Shown piece after piece: positions 5,412 through 11,568 of a stretch of DNA of 12,890 bases (positions within the stretch are counted from its first letter, which is position 1; the number at the start of each line of letters is the position of its first letter). The DNA comes from Scatomorpha merdavium. Lineage in GTDB: Bacteria > Bacillota > Clostridia > Oscillospirales > Oscillospiraceae. The position numbers and the translations under genes are program-made. The stretch spans positions 1-12,890 of the forward strand of contig DVIJ01000026.1 in NCBI GenBank assembly GCA_018711415.1. The letters are read 5' to 3'. Under the pieces are notes generated by a model that was not told where the DNA came from, did no database searches, and saw only the letters and a program-made list of their open reading frames with translations.

Positions 5412-7596
5412 AAACAGGCAGAGACACGGCGGCCCCGGCGGGGGCGGTCCGGGCGCCAGGGGCGGTTATCAGAAGCCGAAGAACGCCAAACGCACCATGC
5501 TCCGGCTGCTGGGATATATAAGCGGAAAGAAGTGGCTGCTCGTCCTGGTGTTCCTGTGCGTGGCGCTCAGCTCCGTTGCGAGCCTGGCCGGGACCTATCT
5601 CATAAAGCCCGTGCTCAACGACATCGTCGGAGACGGGTCGCTCTCTGAAAAGCTCATGTACCTCGGCAAGATGCTGGCGGTCATGGCGGCGGTGTTCCTC
5701 GTGGGCGCGGCCTGCACCTATGCGCAGTCGGCCATCATGGCCCAGCTCGCGCACCGCGGCACCAACCGCCTGCGCGGCGAGCTCTTCGACAAGATGCAGG
5801 AGCTCCCCCTCTCATTCTACGACAAAAACTCCCACGGCGAGCTCATGAGCCGCTTCTCAAACGACGCCGACTATGTCCAGCAGATGCTGGAGCAGAGCAT
5901 CGTCTCCATCTTCTCATCCAGCCTGATGTTCATAGGCATCGTAATCATACTCATCGTCACCTGCCCGCCGCTCTTTCTCATAACGCTGCTCGTGCTGGCC
6001 GGCAGCTTCCTCGCCATCCGCACGATAGGCGGGCGCAGCCGCAGGCTCTACCAGGAGCAGCAGCGCGCCCTGGGCGAGATGAACGGCAACATCCAGGAGA
6101 TGATAGAGGGCCTGCGCGTCGTCAAGGCCTTCACGCATGAGGACGCCGCAAAGGCGCAGTTCGGCAAGCTGAATGGCGCCTATTTCGACGTCGCCAAAGA
6201 CGCCAACTTCTACGCGACCGCCATGATGCCCATTGTGAGCAACGTCATGAACATCGGCTACGCGCTGACTGCTATCGTGGGCGGGCTCTTCGCCTTCGGC
6301 GGGATGCTGGACCTCGGCGGCCTGGCGATCTACCTCCAGTTCGGGCGGCAGATCTCCCAGCCCATGAGCCAGGTCTCGCAGCAGATGACCTCCCTGCTCT
6401 CCGCACTCGCGGGCGCGGAGCGCATCTTCGAGATAATAGACATTGAGCCGGAGGTGGACGAGGGCAAGGTCACGCTCGTGCGCGCGCAGAAGGACGAAAA
6501 CGGCGCAATTTCCGAGAACACCGGCTCCGAGCGCTATCACACCTGGGCCTGGAAGGTCCCGCGCTCCTCGCGGCTGACTCTGGTGCCGGTCATGATAGAG
6601 CCGGACGGCTCGCCCGTGGAGCTGGGCCAGGCCGTGCACGAGGACGGGGCGCTAAAAATGCTCCCGCCCAACATCGATTCCCCGGAGGGCATCTGGGTCC
6701 GCGCCGAAAAGGACGGCTCCCTCACAGAGGTCACGGACCTCGCCTCCCTCGCCTCCCACGCCTGGGCCTGGAAATACCCCGACCGCGAGGGCTGCAGCAC
6801 CCTGCACATCGTCCGCGGCAGCGTCCGGAACGTCCCCGGCGAGGACTTCTGCCTCACCGAGCTCAAGGGCGCGGTGAGACTGAACGACGTCTGCTTCTCC
6901 TACGTGCCGGAAAAGCCCATCCTCAAGCACGTCAGCGTCTATGCAAACCCGGGCCAGAAGATCGCCTTCGTCGGCTCCACCGGCGCGGGCAAGACCACCA
7001 TCACGAACCTCATAAACCGCTTCTACGAGATAGACTCCGGCATGATAACCTATGACGGCATAGACGTCACGGACATCAGAAAGGACGACCTGCGCCGCTC
7101 CCTGGGCGCGGTGCTCCAGGACACTCACCTCTTCACCGGCACCGTCATGGAGAACATCCGCTACGGCCGCCTGGACGCCACGGACGAGGAGTGCATCGCC
7201 GCGGCAAAGAGCGCGAACGCCCACAGCTTCATCCGCCGCCTGCCGGACGGCTACAACACGCAGGTCACGGGCGACGGAGCCAACCTCTCGCAGGGCCAGC
7301 GCCAGCTCCTGGCCATCGCCCGCGCCGCTGTGGCGGACCCGCCGGTCATGGTCCTAGACGAGGCCACGAGCTCCATAGACACCCGTACCGAGCGCCACAT
7401 CGAAAAGGGCATGGACGCGCTCATGGAGGACCGCACGGTGTTCGTCATCGCGCACAGGCTCTCCACCGTCCGCAACTCCAACTGCATCGTTGTCATCGAG
7501 CACGGCGAGATCCAGGAAAAGGGCGGCCACGAGGACCTGCTCGCCCAGAAGGGCCGCTACTACATGCTCTACACCGGCCAGCACATCCTCGACTGA
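5404..7596 (+). CDS. Heterodimeric ABC exporter, catalytic subunit with long linker insert
   Basis: A 730-residue half-transporter that pairs with the preceding subunit. A Gly-rich N-terminal tail (about 9-21) precedes a six-helix membrane domain (about 40-325). The ATPase domain starts near 487. It has Walker A GSTGAGKTT (524-532), Walker B VLDEATSSID with catalytic E653, and switch H684 (IAHR). Its signature is LSQGQ (628-632), a degenerate form. It would therefore complete the inactive site with the partner's Walker A, while its own E and H serve the active site with the partner's VSGGQ. Between domains lie about 130 residues (355-486) where 20-25 are usual, containing HTWAWK (379-384) and HAWAWK (452-457). 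AGGAAGGAG at 5386-5394 precedes the ATG by 9 bases. The NBD is otherwise complete. Confidence 0.94.
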   Translation: MDENRQRHGGPGGGGPGARGGYQKPKNAKRTMLRLLGYISGKKWLLVLVFLCVALSSVASLAGTYLIKPVLNDIVGDGSLSEKLMYLGKMLAVMAAVFLVGAACTYAQSAIMAQLAHRGTNRLRGELFDKMQELPLSFYDKNSHGELMSRFSNDADYVQQMLEQSIVSIFSSSLMFIGIVIILIVTCPPLFLITLLVLAGSFLAIRTIGGRSRRLYQEQQRALGEMNGNIQEMIEGLRVVKAFTHEDAAKAQFGKLNGAYFDVAKDANFYATAMMPIVSNVMNIGYALTAIVGGLFAFGGMLDLGGLAIYLQFGRQISQPMSQVSQQMTSLLSALAGAERIFEIIDIEPEVDEGKVTLVRAQKDENGAISENTGSERYHTWAWKVPRSSRLTLVPVMIEPDGSPVELGQAVHEDGALKMLPPNIDSPEGIWVRAEKDGSLTEVTDLASLASHAWAWKYPDREGCSTLHIVRGSVRNVPGEDFCLTELKGAVRLNDVCFSYVPEKPILKHVSVYANPGQKIAFVGSTGAGKTTITNLINRFYEIDSGMITYDGIDVTDIRKDDLRRSLGAVLQDTHLFTGTVMENIRYGRLDATDEECIAAAKSANAHSFIRRLPDGYNTQVTGDGANLSQGQRQLLAIARAAVADPPVMVLDEATSSIDTRTERHIEKGMDALMEDRTVFVIAHRLSTVRNSNCIVVIEHGEIQEKGGHEDLLAQKGRYYMLYTGQHILD

Positions 7597-7608
7597 GCCG
7601 CGCAGCGC

Positions 7609-7644
7609 AAAAAACATCCCCGGGAGGGCAGGACCCTTCCGGGG
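7609..7644 (-). terminator. Intrinsic terminator hairpin, minus-strand orientation
   Basis: An 11-bp stem with one G-T pair joins 7618-7628 (CCCCGGGAGGG) and 7634-7644 (CCCTTCCGGGG), with a 5-base loop. Read on the minus strand it is followed after ATG by six T (7614-7609), the classic terminator form. It would stop minus-strand transcripts from the nucleoside phosphorylase before they enter the ABC genes as antisense. On the plus strand it has no T-run. Confidence 0.7.
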
Positions 7645-7652
7645 ACATGGAA

Positions 7653-7682
7653 AACCGCCCCGGTGCGACTTCCGGGGCGGTT
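7653..7682 (+). terminator. Terminator hairpin of the marR-ABC operon, probably bidirectional
   Basis: A perfect 11-bp stem, AACCGCCCCGG (7653-7663) and CCGGGGCGGTT (7672-7682), with an 8-base loop. It is followed on the plus strand by CCTTTAT and on the minus strand by TTTT through its own A-rich flank (7651-7654). It sits 57 bases after the second ABC gene and between convergent genes, which suits a two-way terminator. Confidence 0.7.
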
Positions 7683-7810
7683 CCTTTATGGAATGAGGAC
7701 AAAATGAAAAAGATGAAACTGTCTCTTGCGAGTATTATACTAACAAAGAGTTGTTACACAAAAAACACTTAAGTTGTTACAGAAGTATTAAGCGAAAAGT
7801 TTTTTCAAAC

Positions 7811-8638
7811 TTATCTGCACATCTTCACGATGCTCTCCTTGACGAGGCGCTTGAAGAGGGGGGCGGCGGCGTCTGCGGCGGCCTGGACCTCCTCGTGCGT
7901 CAGCGGCGTGGGCGAGAGGCCCGCGCCCTTGTTGCAGACACAGCTTATCCCGCAGACCCTCATGCCGCAGTGGCGCGCGGCCGTGGCCTCCACCGCCGTG
8001 GACATGCCCACCGCGTCCGCACCCAGGACGCCCAGCATCCGCACCTCCGCCGGCGTCTCGAAGCAGGGACCGGTCAGCTGGCAGTAGACGCCCTCGCGCA
8101 GCGCGATGCCCGCCTCCTTCGCCACGGAGCGGATGACCTCGCAGAGCTCCGGGTCGTAGACGTGGGACATGTCCGGGAAGCGCGTGCCGAGCTCCTCGAT
8201 GTTCGGACCGACGAGCGGGTTCGGGAAAAAGAGCATGATGTGGTCCGTCATCAGCATGAAGTCCCCGGCGTCGAACTCCGGGTTCACGCCGCCGGAGGCG
8301 TTCGTGAGAAAGAGTATCTCCGCGCCCAGAAGGTGCATGAGCCGCGCGGGCAGCACGACGTCCGAGAGCTCGTAGCCCTCGTAGTAGTGGATGCGGCCCT
8401 GCATGCACACCACCGGCACGCCGTCCAGATGGCCGAAGATGAACTTCCCCGCGTGGCCCGGGACCGTGGACACCGGAAAGCCCGGGATGTCCGAATACGG
8501 CACCTCGCAGACCACGTCCAGCGCCTCGGCAAAGCCGCCCAGGCCGCTGCCCAGCACCAGCGCCGCCTTGGGGACGAAGTCCGTAACGCTGCGGACGTAG
8601 TCGCGGCATTTCAGCAGTTTTTCATAGCGTTTGTCCAT
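7811..8638 (-). CDS. Purine nucleoside phosphorylase (trimeric PNP-I type)
   Basis: Cytoplasmic enzyme that splits purine nucleosides with phosphate into base and (deoxy)ribose 1-phosphate, for purine salvage. It has 275 residues, normal for the trimeric class. Phosphate-site motifs are GSGLGGFA (30-37), GHAGKF with H62, and GRIHYYEGY (81-89). TNASGGVNPEF (112-122), GPCFETPAE (190-198, with E194 for the base), LGADAVGMST (205-214) and N236 in CNKGAG complete the active site. The usual MSTVPE reads MSTAVE here, a mild departure. The start lies two bases after the upstream stop, and GGAGGG (8645-8650), 6 bases before the ATG, is inside the end of that gene. The two are thus one coupled operon. 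I leave the symbol blank because punA, deoD and pnp are used inconsistently. Confidence 0.95.
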   Translation of the reverse strand: MDKRYEKLLKCRDYVRSVTDFVPKAALVLGSGLGGFAEALDVVCEVPYSDIPGFPVSTVPGHAGKFIFGHLDGVPVVCMQGRIHYYEGYELSDVVLPARLMHLLGAEILFLTNASGGVNPEFDAGDFMLMTDHIMLFFPNPLVGPNIEELGTRFPDMSHVYDPELCEVIRSVAKEAGIALREGVYCQLTGPCFETPAEVRMLGVLGADAVGMSTAVEATAARHCGMRVCGISCVCNKGAGLSPTPLTHEEVQAAADAAAPLFKRLVKESIVKMCR

Positions 8639-8640
8639 TT

Positions 8641-9570
8641 TTAACCCTCCATTACATGCAGGCCCCGGAGCTCGGGGTCCTCTATCCTGGACATTATCGA
8701 ATATGCGTGCGGCTCGAGGTAGTCCCCCACCGCGTCCGTCAGGCCCTGGAGCCTCAGCTCGCGTATCGCCGCTCCCGCGACGTTCTCGACGTGCGAGGCG
8801 ATGAGCTCCCCGTCCCGCCGCGTGGAGAGGCAGGCGATCTCACGCAGGTAGGGCAGCGCGTCCGACATCGCCACAAGCTCCCCCGCCCCCGCGAACTGCC
8901 ACTTGTAAAATGGCTCGTAGCGGAAGTTCAGCAGATATACCATCGAGAGCGCCGCGTTCAGAAACTCCGCCAGCGCCAGCCTTGCGCCGGAGGGGTCGCT
9001 CCTTCTCATGAGCCGCGGGTAGTTGTATTGCCCGGACTGCGCCATCGTCGCTGCGCGGGCGGCCAGCTTCTTCTTCCGCACGTCCTCCGGGTAGCAGGGC
9101 AAAAGCCCGTTTCTTATCCCTGTGAACTCGCCCAGCCCGTCCTCGAACACCGCGCCGGAGGTGCAGGTCGCCAAAAAGTGCTCCTGTATCCGCAGCCAGC
9201 GCATGGGCGTATCCGGAACGCCGGGGCAGCCGATGTAGTAGCGGTAGAAGTCCGAGGTCCGCATCACCCCCACCCGCTGCGCGCCGGTGTGCGTGTCCCG
9301 CCTCGTGAAGCCCATATATTCCTTCGGCAGAGCGTCGTAGGCCTGCTGCAGCGCCTCGCCGTATTCCGCAAAGTCCGCGTCGGAGAGCCACAGGCAGAAG
9401 CCCGGGCCGAAGTCGTGGTCGCGGGAATATTCGTCGTCCAGGCCCAGGCAGTCCGAGCCCTGGCCGCAGAGCCCCGCCGCCGCGCGCGGCATCAGCTCCG
9501 GAAAACGCTCCCTCAAGGCGGGCGCGCCGACTTCTTCGTAATAGCTCCTGCAGAGCTCCAGTCCCTTCAT
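8641..9570 (-). CDS. DUF4037-type protein with nucleotidyltransferase-like fold
   Basis: A 309-residue soluble protein whose biochemical role is not known. The segment GSDCLGLDDEYSRDHDFGPG (38-57) follows the pattern G-S-x(2)-G-x-D-x(3)-S-R-D-H-D-x-G-P of DUF4037 proteins. These resemble the polymerase-beta nucleotidyltransferase superfamily, where paired Asp residues (here D51 and D53) bind metal. The remainder is mostly helical and ends HVMEG. No membrane segment or signal peptide is visible. GAGGT (9577-9581) lies 6 bases before the ATG. Transfer of a nucleotidyl group to a small molecule or protein is a reasonable guess from the fold only. The tight pairing with purine nucleoside phosphorylase hints at nucleoside or nucleotide metabolism. 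The family call is from memory of its motif. Confidence 0.82.
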   Translation of the reverse strand: MKGLELCRSYYEEVGAPALRERFPELMPRAAAGLCGQGSDCLGLDDEYSRDHDFGPGFCLWLSDADFAEYGEALQQAYDALPKEYMGFTRRDTHTGAQRVGVMRTSDFYRYYIGCPGVPDTPMRWLRIQEHFLATCTSGAVFEDGLGEFTGIRNGLLPCYPEDVRKKKLAARAATMAQSGQYNYPRLMRRSDPSGARLALAEFLNAALSMVYLLNFRYEPFYKWQFAGAGELVAMSDALPYLREIACLSTRRDGELIASHVENVAGAAIRELRLQGLTDAVGDYLEPHAYSIMSRIEDPELRGLHVMEG

Positions 9571-9637
9571 GCTGTCACCTCACCGGGGCGCTTTGCCCCG
9601 ACCTTTCCAAATTGTGCGGGCGGCTCCCGCCCGGCCA

Positions 9638-9669
9638 AAAAGGCGCCCGTCTCCGGACGGGCGCCTTTT
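9638..9669 (-). terminator. Strong bidirectional intrinsic terminator downstream of the AsrC-like gene
   Basis: A perfect 14-bp stem, AAAAGGCGCCCGTC (9638-9651) and GACGGGCGCCTTTT (9656-9669), with tetraloop TCCG. T-runs follow in both directions (five T on the minus strand). It lies 16 bases after the AsrC-like stop and about 70 bases before the DUF4037 gene, so it separates the two minus-strand units. Two smaller GC-rich hairpins lie between it and the DUF4037 start (9617-9633 and 9584-9600). No clear promoter is visible there. Confidence 0.9.
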
Positions 9670-9684
9670 CCGCGCCTTTTACTT

Positions 9685-10638
9685 TCAGCAGCTGGCGCCG
9701 CCCTTGGCGGTGGCGGCCATCTTCAATATGTCCCCTTTGCGGCTGAGGACCTCGTCGCTCTTGAGCTGGCGGATGAACTCCTCCACGCCGACCCGGTCTA
9801 TCGTCCGGCCGAAGCGCTCGCCCGTCCGGCCCAGCTCGCGGTAGAGCAGGATGGCCTTTTCTATGAGCTTCATGACCTCGTCCTCTGAGTAGACCCCGCC
9901 GATGTTCGTGCCGAGCCGCTGGGTCTTGCCCCAGATACCGCCGATCACCACGGCGTAGCCCCGCTCCTTCTCCGAAAAGCTGTGCAGCGGGCAGGCGGCG
10001 ATGCACTTTCCGCAGTTCGTGCAGGCGGCCTTGTCCACGACGATCTTCCCCGCCGCGCCCCGCGAGACGCAGTGTACGGGACAGCGCTCTATCACCGCGC
10101 ACTTCACGCAGTTGCGGCACCTGTTGAGGTCCTGCTCCGGCACGCTCTGGCCGTAGACGCCGAAGTCGTTCAGGCCGGGCTTCACGCAGTTGTTCGGGCA
10201 GCCGCCCACGGCTATCTTGAACTTGTGCGGCAGCGTGACCTCGTGCCAGCCCACGAAGAATTCGTCATATATCCGCTTGGCAAAGGCCTGAGTATCGAAA
10301 AGGCCGTGTACGCACACCGTCCCCTTGCAGGCTACCACGGGCCGCACTATGGAGCCCGTGCCGCCCGTCACCAGGCCGGCCGCCTCGACCTCCTTGACCA
10401 GCGGTTCGAGGTTCTCATACGGCACGCCCTGTATCTCTATCGTCAGGCGGACCGTCAGCGCGACGCGCCCGTCGCCGTATTTCTTTGCGACGTCCGTCAC
10501 CATCTGCATCTGCTCGTTTGTGAACACGCCGTTCGGCGCAACTATGCGCGCTATGAAGTGCTCGCCGTCGTTATTGAGGATGAGCCCGCGCCCCTTGAGC
10601 GCCTTTTTCTCCGCTTCGGTGATTTTGAGCAAAGTCAT
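9685..10638 (-). CDS. AsrC-like siroheme/4Fe-4S sulfite (or nitrite) reductase family protein
   Basis: A 317-residue cytoplasmic redox protein. The N-terminal ferredoxin-like half (about 20-95) precedes the siroheme/[4Fe-4S] motif: CKGTVC (104-109) and GGCPNNC (145-151, C147 and C151). The first Cys pair is spaced by four residues, where classical sulfite reductases have five. An inserted two-cluster ferredoxin domain follows: C174, C177, C180, C186 and C206, C209, C212, C216. The layout is that of anaerobic sulfite reductase subunit C. AsrA and AsrB are not adjacent, so the electron donor and true substrate (sulfite, nitrite or other) are open. AGGAGG is only 2-3 bases before the ATG at 10636-10638. 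A TTG two codons later would be better spaced and may be the true start. It has its own promoter and a strong terminator. Confidence 0.85.
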   Translation of the reverse strand: MTLLKITEAEKKALKGRGLILNNDGEHFIARIVAPNGVFTNEQMQMVTDVAKKYGDGRVALTVRLTIEIQGVPYENLEPLVKEVEAAGLVTGGTGSIVRPVVACKGTVCVHGLFDTQAFAKRIYDEFFVGWHEVTLPHKFKIAVGGCPNNCVKPGLNDFGVYGQSVPEQDLNRCRNCVKCAVIERCPVHCVSRGAAGKIVVDKAACTNCGKCIAACPLHSFSEKERGYAVVIGGIWGKTQRLGTNIGGVYSEDEVMKLIEKAILLYRELGRTGERFGRTIDRVGVEEFIRQLKSDEVLSRKGDILKMAATAKGGASC

Positions 10639-10655
10639 CGCCTCCTGTACAATTT

Positions 10656-10689
10656 TCCCGGATATCCTTCATCGTAACGCCGTCCGGGA
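10656..10689. repeat. Inverted repeat flanking the -10 of the AsrC-like gene promoter
   Basis: TCCCGGA (10656-10662) and TCCGGGA (10683-10689) are perfect 7-bp inverted arms about 20 bases apart. They bracket the candidate -10 (10671-10676) and the start site. This could be an operator or a chance result of high GC; no known consensus is matched. Confidence 0.35.
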
Positions 10690-10700
10690 GGCCGCGTCAA
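10671..10700 (-). promoter_or_regulatory. Candidate SigA-type promoter of the AsrC-like gene
   Basis: On the minus strand TTGACG (10700-10695, 5 of 6) and TACGAT (10676-10671, 4 of 6) are separated by 18 bases. Transcription would begin near 10664, about 25 bases before the start codon. This lies in the 89-bp gap after the omega-amidase gene, where no terminator is obvious, so read-through from that operon is also possible. Confidence 0.55.
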
Positions 10701-10727
10701 GGCTCAATTCGCCATTTTTCGGTTTTT

Positions 10728-11546
10728 TCACGCCCTGCCCAGCGTATACATGTCCGGACGCCGCGCCGACATCAGCGGCAGCTGGCGGCGTACGCTCTCC
10801 ACCCGCTCCGGCTCGAGCTCGGCGTAGACGATCTCCTCACTCGCGCCAGCCCGGGCCAGGACCTCGCCCCAGGGCGACACCACGATCGAGTTGGAGTACG
10901 AGACGTAGAAGCCCTGCTCGTCCCGAGCCGGGGCGCAGCCCAGCATATAGATCTGGTTGTCCACCGCGCGGCAGCGGAACAGTATCTCCCAGTGCGCCGG
11001 ACCCGTCGTCATGTTGAAGGACGCCGGGCAGATCACCGCCCAGGCCCCGTCCAGTGCCATGATCCGCGCCAGCTCCGGGAAGCGGATGTCAAAACAGATG
11101 CACAGCCCCAGCCGCCCGAACTCCGTATCCAGGACGCAGATCTCGTCCCCCGGCGTGAAGGTGGCCGATTCCTTGAAGTGCTGTCCGCCCTCGACGTCTA
11201 TGTCAAAGAGGTGCACCTTCCGGCAGCGCCCTGTCTGCTTCCCCTCCCGGTTGAACACGAAGGACGTATTGTAGATCTTCCCGTCCTCTGCCGTCTCCGG
11301 GATGGAACCGCCGATGAGCCAGACCCCGTTCTCCGCCGCCGCGCGGGAGAGCATGGTCCAGGCCGGCCCGCCCACGGGCTCCTGGTTCTCCACAAAGGCG
11401 CGGTTGCGGTATTCGCAGCAGAACATCTCCGGCAGGACGCAGAGGTCCGCGCCGCCCGACGCCGCCTCGCGTATCAGCGCCTCCGCCTTGTCGAGGTTCG
11501 TCTGTTTGTCCTGCACGTTCTGCATCTGTATGAGCGCGACTTTCAT
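10728..11546 (-). CDS. Carbon-nitrogen hydrolase, probable omega-amidase (NIT2 type)
   Basis: A nitrilase-superfamily amidase of 272 residues, a normal single-domain length. The Glu-Lys-Cys triad is E40 (VLPEMF), K110 (CRKVHLFDIDV) and C151 (GLCICFDIRFPE). RKVHLFDIDV, FNMTTGPAHWE (178-187), RAVDNQIY and WGEVLA closely match the NIT2/omega-amidase group. That group hydrolyses alpha-ketoglutaramate and alpha-ketosuccinamate, the waste products of glutamine and asparagine transamination. The specific substrate is inferred from these motifs; a related amidase is possible. The ATG at 11544-11546 is preceded by GGGGGAG at about 6 bases. The gene starts 22 bases after the thioredoxin reductase stop, so the two share a transcript. 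Longer upstream open frames run into that gene and are not used. Confidence 0.9.
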   Translation of the reverse strand: MKVALIQMQNVQDKQTNLDKAEALIREAASGGADLCVLPEMFCCEYRNRAFVENQEPVGGPAWTMLSRAAAENGVWLIGGSIPETAEDGKIYNTSFVFNREGKQTGRCRKVHLFDIDVEGGQHFKESATFTPGDEICVLDTEFGRLGLCICFDIRFPELARIMALDGAWAVICPASFNMTTGPAHWEILFRCRAVDNQIYMLGCAPARDEQGFYVSYSNSIVVSPWGEVLARAGASEEIVYAELEPERVESVRRQLPLMSARRPDMYTLGRA

Positions 11547-11568
11547 TCTATCTCCCCCTTCCCTGAAA

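Noticed and set aside
7704..7772. 22-codon plus-strand frame MKKMKLSLASIILTKSCYTKNT
   Set aside because: It follows the operon terminators with no clear promoter, and only a loose GGAATGAGG ribosome-like site precedes it. It is too short to support as a gene.
7797..7812. AAGTTT/AAACTT hairpin at the end of the phosphorylase gene as terminator
   Set aside because: Only six weak A-T rich pairs with no proper T-run, and it overlaps the stop codon. The hairpins at 7609-7682 are far stronger.
8656..9888. Plus-strand open frame of 410 codons over the DUF4037 gene
   Set aside because: It crosses a strong terminator hairpin and opposes two genes with recognised motifs. No ribosome site or domain.
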